Assembly: GCA_023245515.1 (NCBI GenBank) | Contig: JAHFKE010000064.1 | Span: 1-6,389 of the forward strand | Origin: Candidatus Levyibacteriota bacterium | Lineage (GTDB): Bacteria; Patescibacteriota; Microgenomatia; Levybacterales; UBA12049 | DNA: 6,389 nt | Reading direction: 5' to 3' | Shown: positions 6,056 to 6,389 of the stretch, one piece after another | How the letters are laid out: each line of letters begins with the position of its first letter | How positions within the stretch are numbered: the stretch's first letter is position 1 | Made by a program: the position numbers and the translations under genes | Notes under the pieces: model-generated | Told to the model about the DNA's origin: nothing | Database searches by the model: none | Seen by the model: only the letters and a program-made list of their open reading frames with translations

Positions 6056-6145
6056 TAGCCTCAAACACTATAGTTTGGATTGACTAATCAATACAATTCA
6101 TAAAAAGAGGGAGGTCATTCTCCAAGGCTAAATTGAGGCTAAATT
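6056..6145. repeat. AGGCTA direct and inverted repeats
   Basis: AGGCTAAATT is repeated at 6125-6134 and 6136-6145, an 11-bp period of about one helical turn. A 9-bp inverted copy (TAGCCTCAA, 6056-6064) pairs with TTGAGGCTA (6133-6141) across 68 bp. Smaller dyads lie between them (ACTATAGT and ATTGA-ctaa-TCAAT). No matching target-site duplication is evident. This could be an operator cluster or the remnant of a small inverted-repeat element. Confidence 0.35.
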
Positions 6146-6147
6146 TA

Positions 6148-6244
6148 TAATTTTTAATTTTTAATTTTCATTGAATTTTCAATGAATCAATTTTTAAACA
6201 CGCAACATTAGGTCATTGATTGAAATTTGTAAATTGTAAATTTG
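6148..6244. repeat. AT-rich block with heptamer tandem repeats and an inverted repeat
   Basis: Three tandem copies of TAATTTT (6148-6168) are followed by a perfect inverted repeat TTCATTGAA-TT-TTCAATGAA (6167-6186), and two tandem copies of TTGTAAA (6227-6240) lie just after the serS stop. Further TCATTGA-like half sites fall between them. No ORF, tRNA or GC-rich terminator is visible. Similar AT-rich dispersed intergenic repeats occur in Parcubacteria genomes, but copy number cannot be judged from this window. Confidence 0.5.
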
Positions 6245-6252
6245 GGAGTGGG

Positions 6253-6389
6253 TTAGGTAGTGCGGGGTTTTATTATATCTTTACCTATATACCTTCTCAG
6301 CACCTCAGGAACGACGACTGATCCGTCCTCCTGCTGATAATTCTCAATAAGCGCAACAACGGGACGAGTTGAAAAAGCGGTACCATTTA
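6253..6389 (-). CDS. serS: Seryl-tRNA synthetase, C-terminal end (partial at right edge)
   Basis: Only the last 44 codons and the TAA stop (6253-6255) are in the window. The residues NGTAFSTRPVVALIENYQ, then QEDGSVVVPEVLRRYIG, match the conserved class II motif 3 and terminus of SerRS (E. coli has [20 protein letters not shown], then QADG and VPEVLRPYM). Here the motif 3 arginine R8 of the fragment, which contacts ATP in class II synthetases, is retained within STRPVVALIENYQ. The enzyme charges tRNA-Ser (and tRNA-Sec where present) with serine in the cytosol. The tail after LRRYIG is short and basic (KDIIKPRTT). No convincing terminator follows; the next gene has its own promoter about 210 bp away. 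Confidence 0.95.
   Translation of the reverse strand, partial: NGTAFSTRPVVALIENYQQEDGSVVVPEVLRRYIGKDIIKPRTT

Noticed and set aside
6096..6116. Six-codon minus-strand ORF (MTSLFL) after a GGAGA
   Set aside because: The GGAGA is too close to the ATG and the ORF is within chance expectation.

Overview
The window looks like chromosome from a bacterium of the Candidate Phyla Radiation (Patescibacteria, probably Parcubacteria-like). This is inferred from an SecA with lineage-type insertions and a divergent zinc tail, a Lys/Ala micro-ORF, AT-rich repeat-filled spacers and genes with few Shine-Dalgarno sites. SecA ends in TGA and reads its tryptophans from TGG, so the standard bacterial code applies rather than the TGA=Gly code of Gracilibacteria. 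Every gene I can support lies on the minus strand, so the biological order runs from high to low coordinates.

Right to left: (1) the 3' end of serS (seryl-tRNA synthetase), cut by the window edge. (2) An AT-rich spacer of about 270 bp with heptamer tandem repeats and inverted repeats. (3) A tiny self-contained transcription unit: a promoter with a perfect TTGACA box, a perfect AGGAGG ribosome-binding site, a 13-codon ORF (MAAKKKAAKKKKK), a chain of abutting inverted repeats and a strong intrinsic terminator. (4) secA, complete, 964 codons, the motor ATPase of protein export. (5) A 132-bp spacer with a promoter, then a polytopic GT-C (GT39/ArnT/PMT-type) membrane glycosyltransferase. (6) A short unknown gene (148 aa) whose promoter predicts a leaderless mRNA. 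Its 3' end reaches a run of ten adenines in the same phase as a -1 slippery heptamer. (7) A long acidic, Pro/Glu-rich open frame that lies one frame back, has no ATG start near its beginning, and runs off the left edge.

serS and secA are housekeeping genes. The glycosyltransferase would use a lipid-linked sugar donor at the outer face of the membrane, and SecA and the Sec channel serve the same envelope; I see no tighter functional link. The observations most worth a second look are the A10 junction between genes 6 and 7 (programmed frameshift, transcriptional slippage or a sequence error), the Lys-rich micro-ORF unit directly in front of secA, the widened zinc motif of SecA, and the confinement of all six glycosyltransferase cysteines to predicted extracytoplasmic parts. 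I found no rRNA, tRNA, CRISPR array, transposase or complete mobile element.
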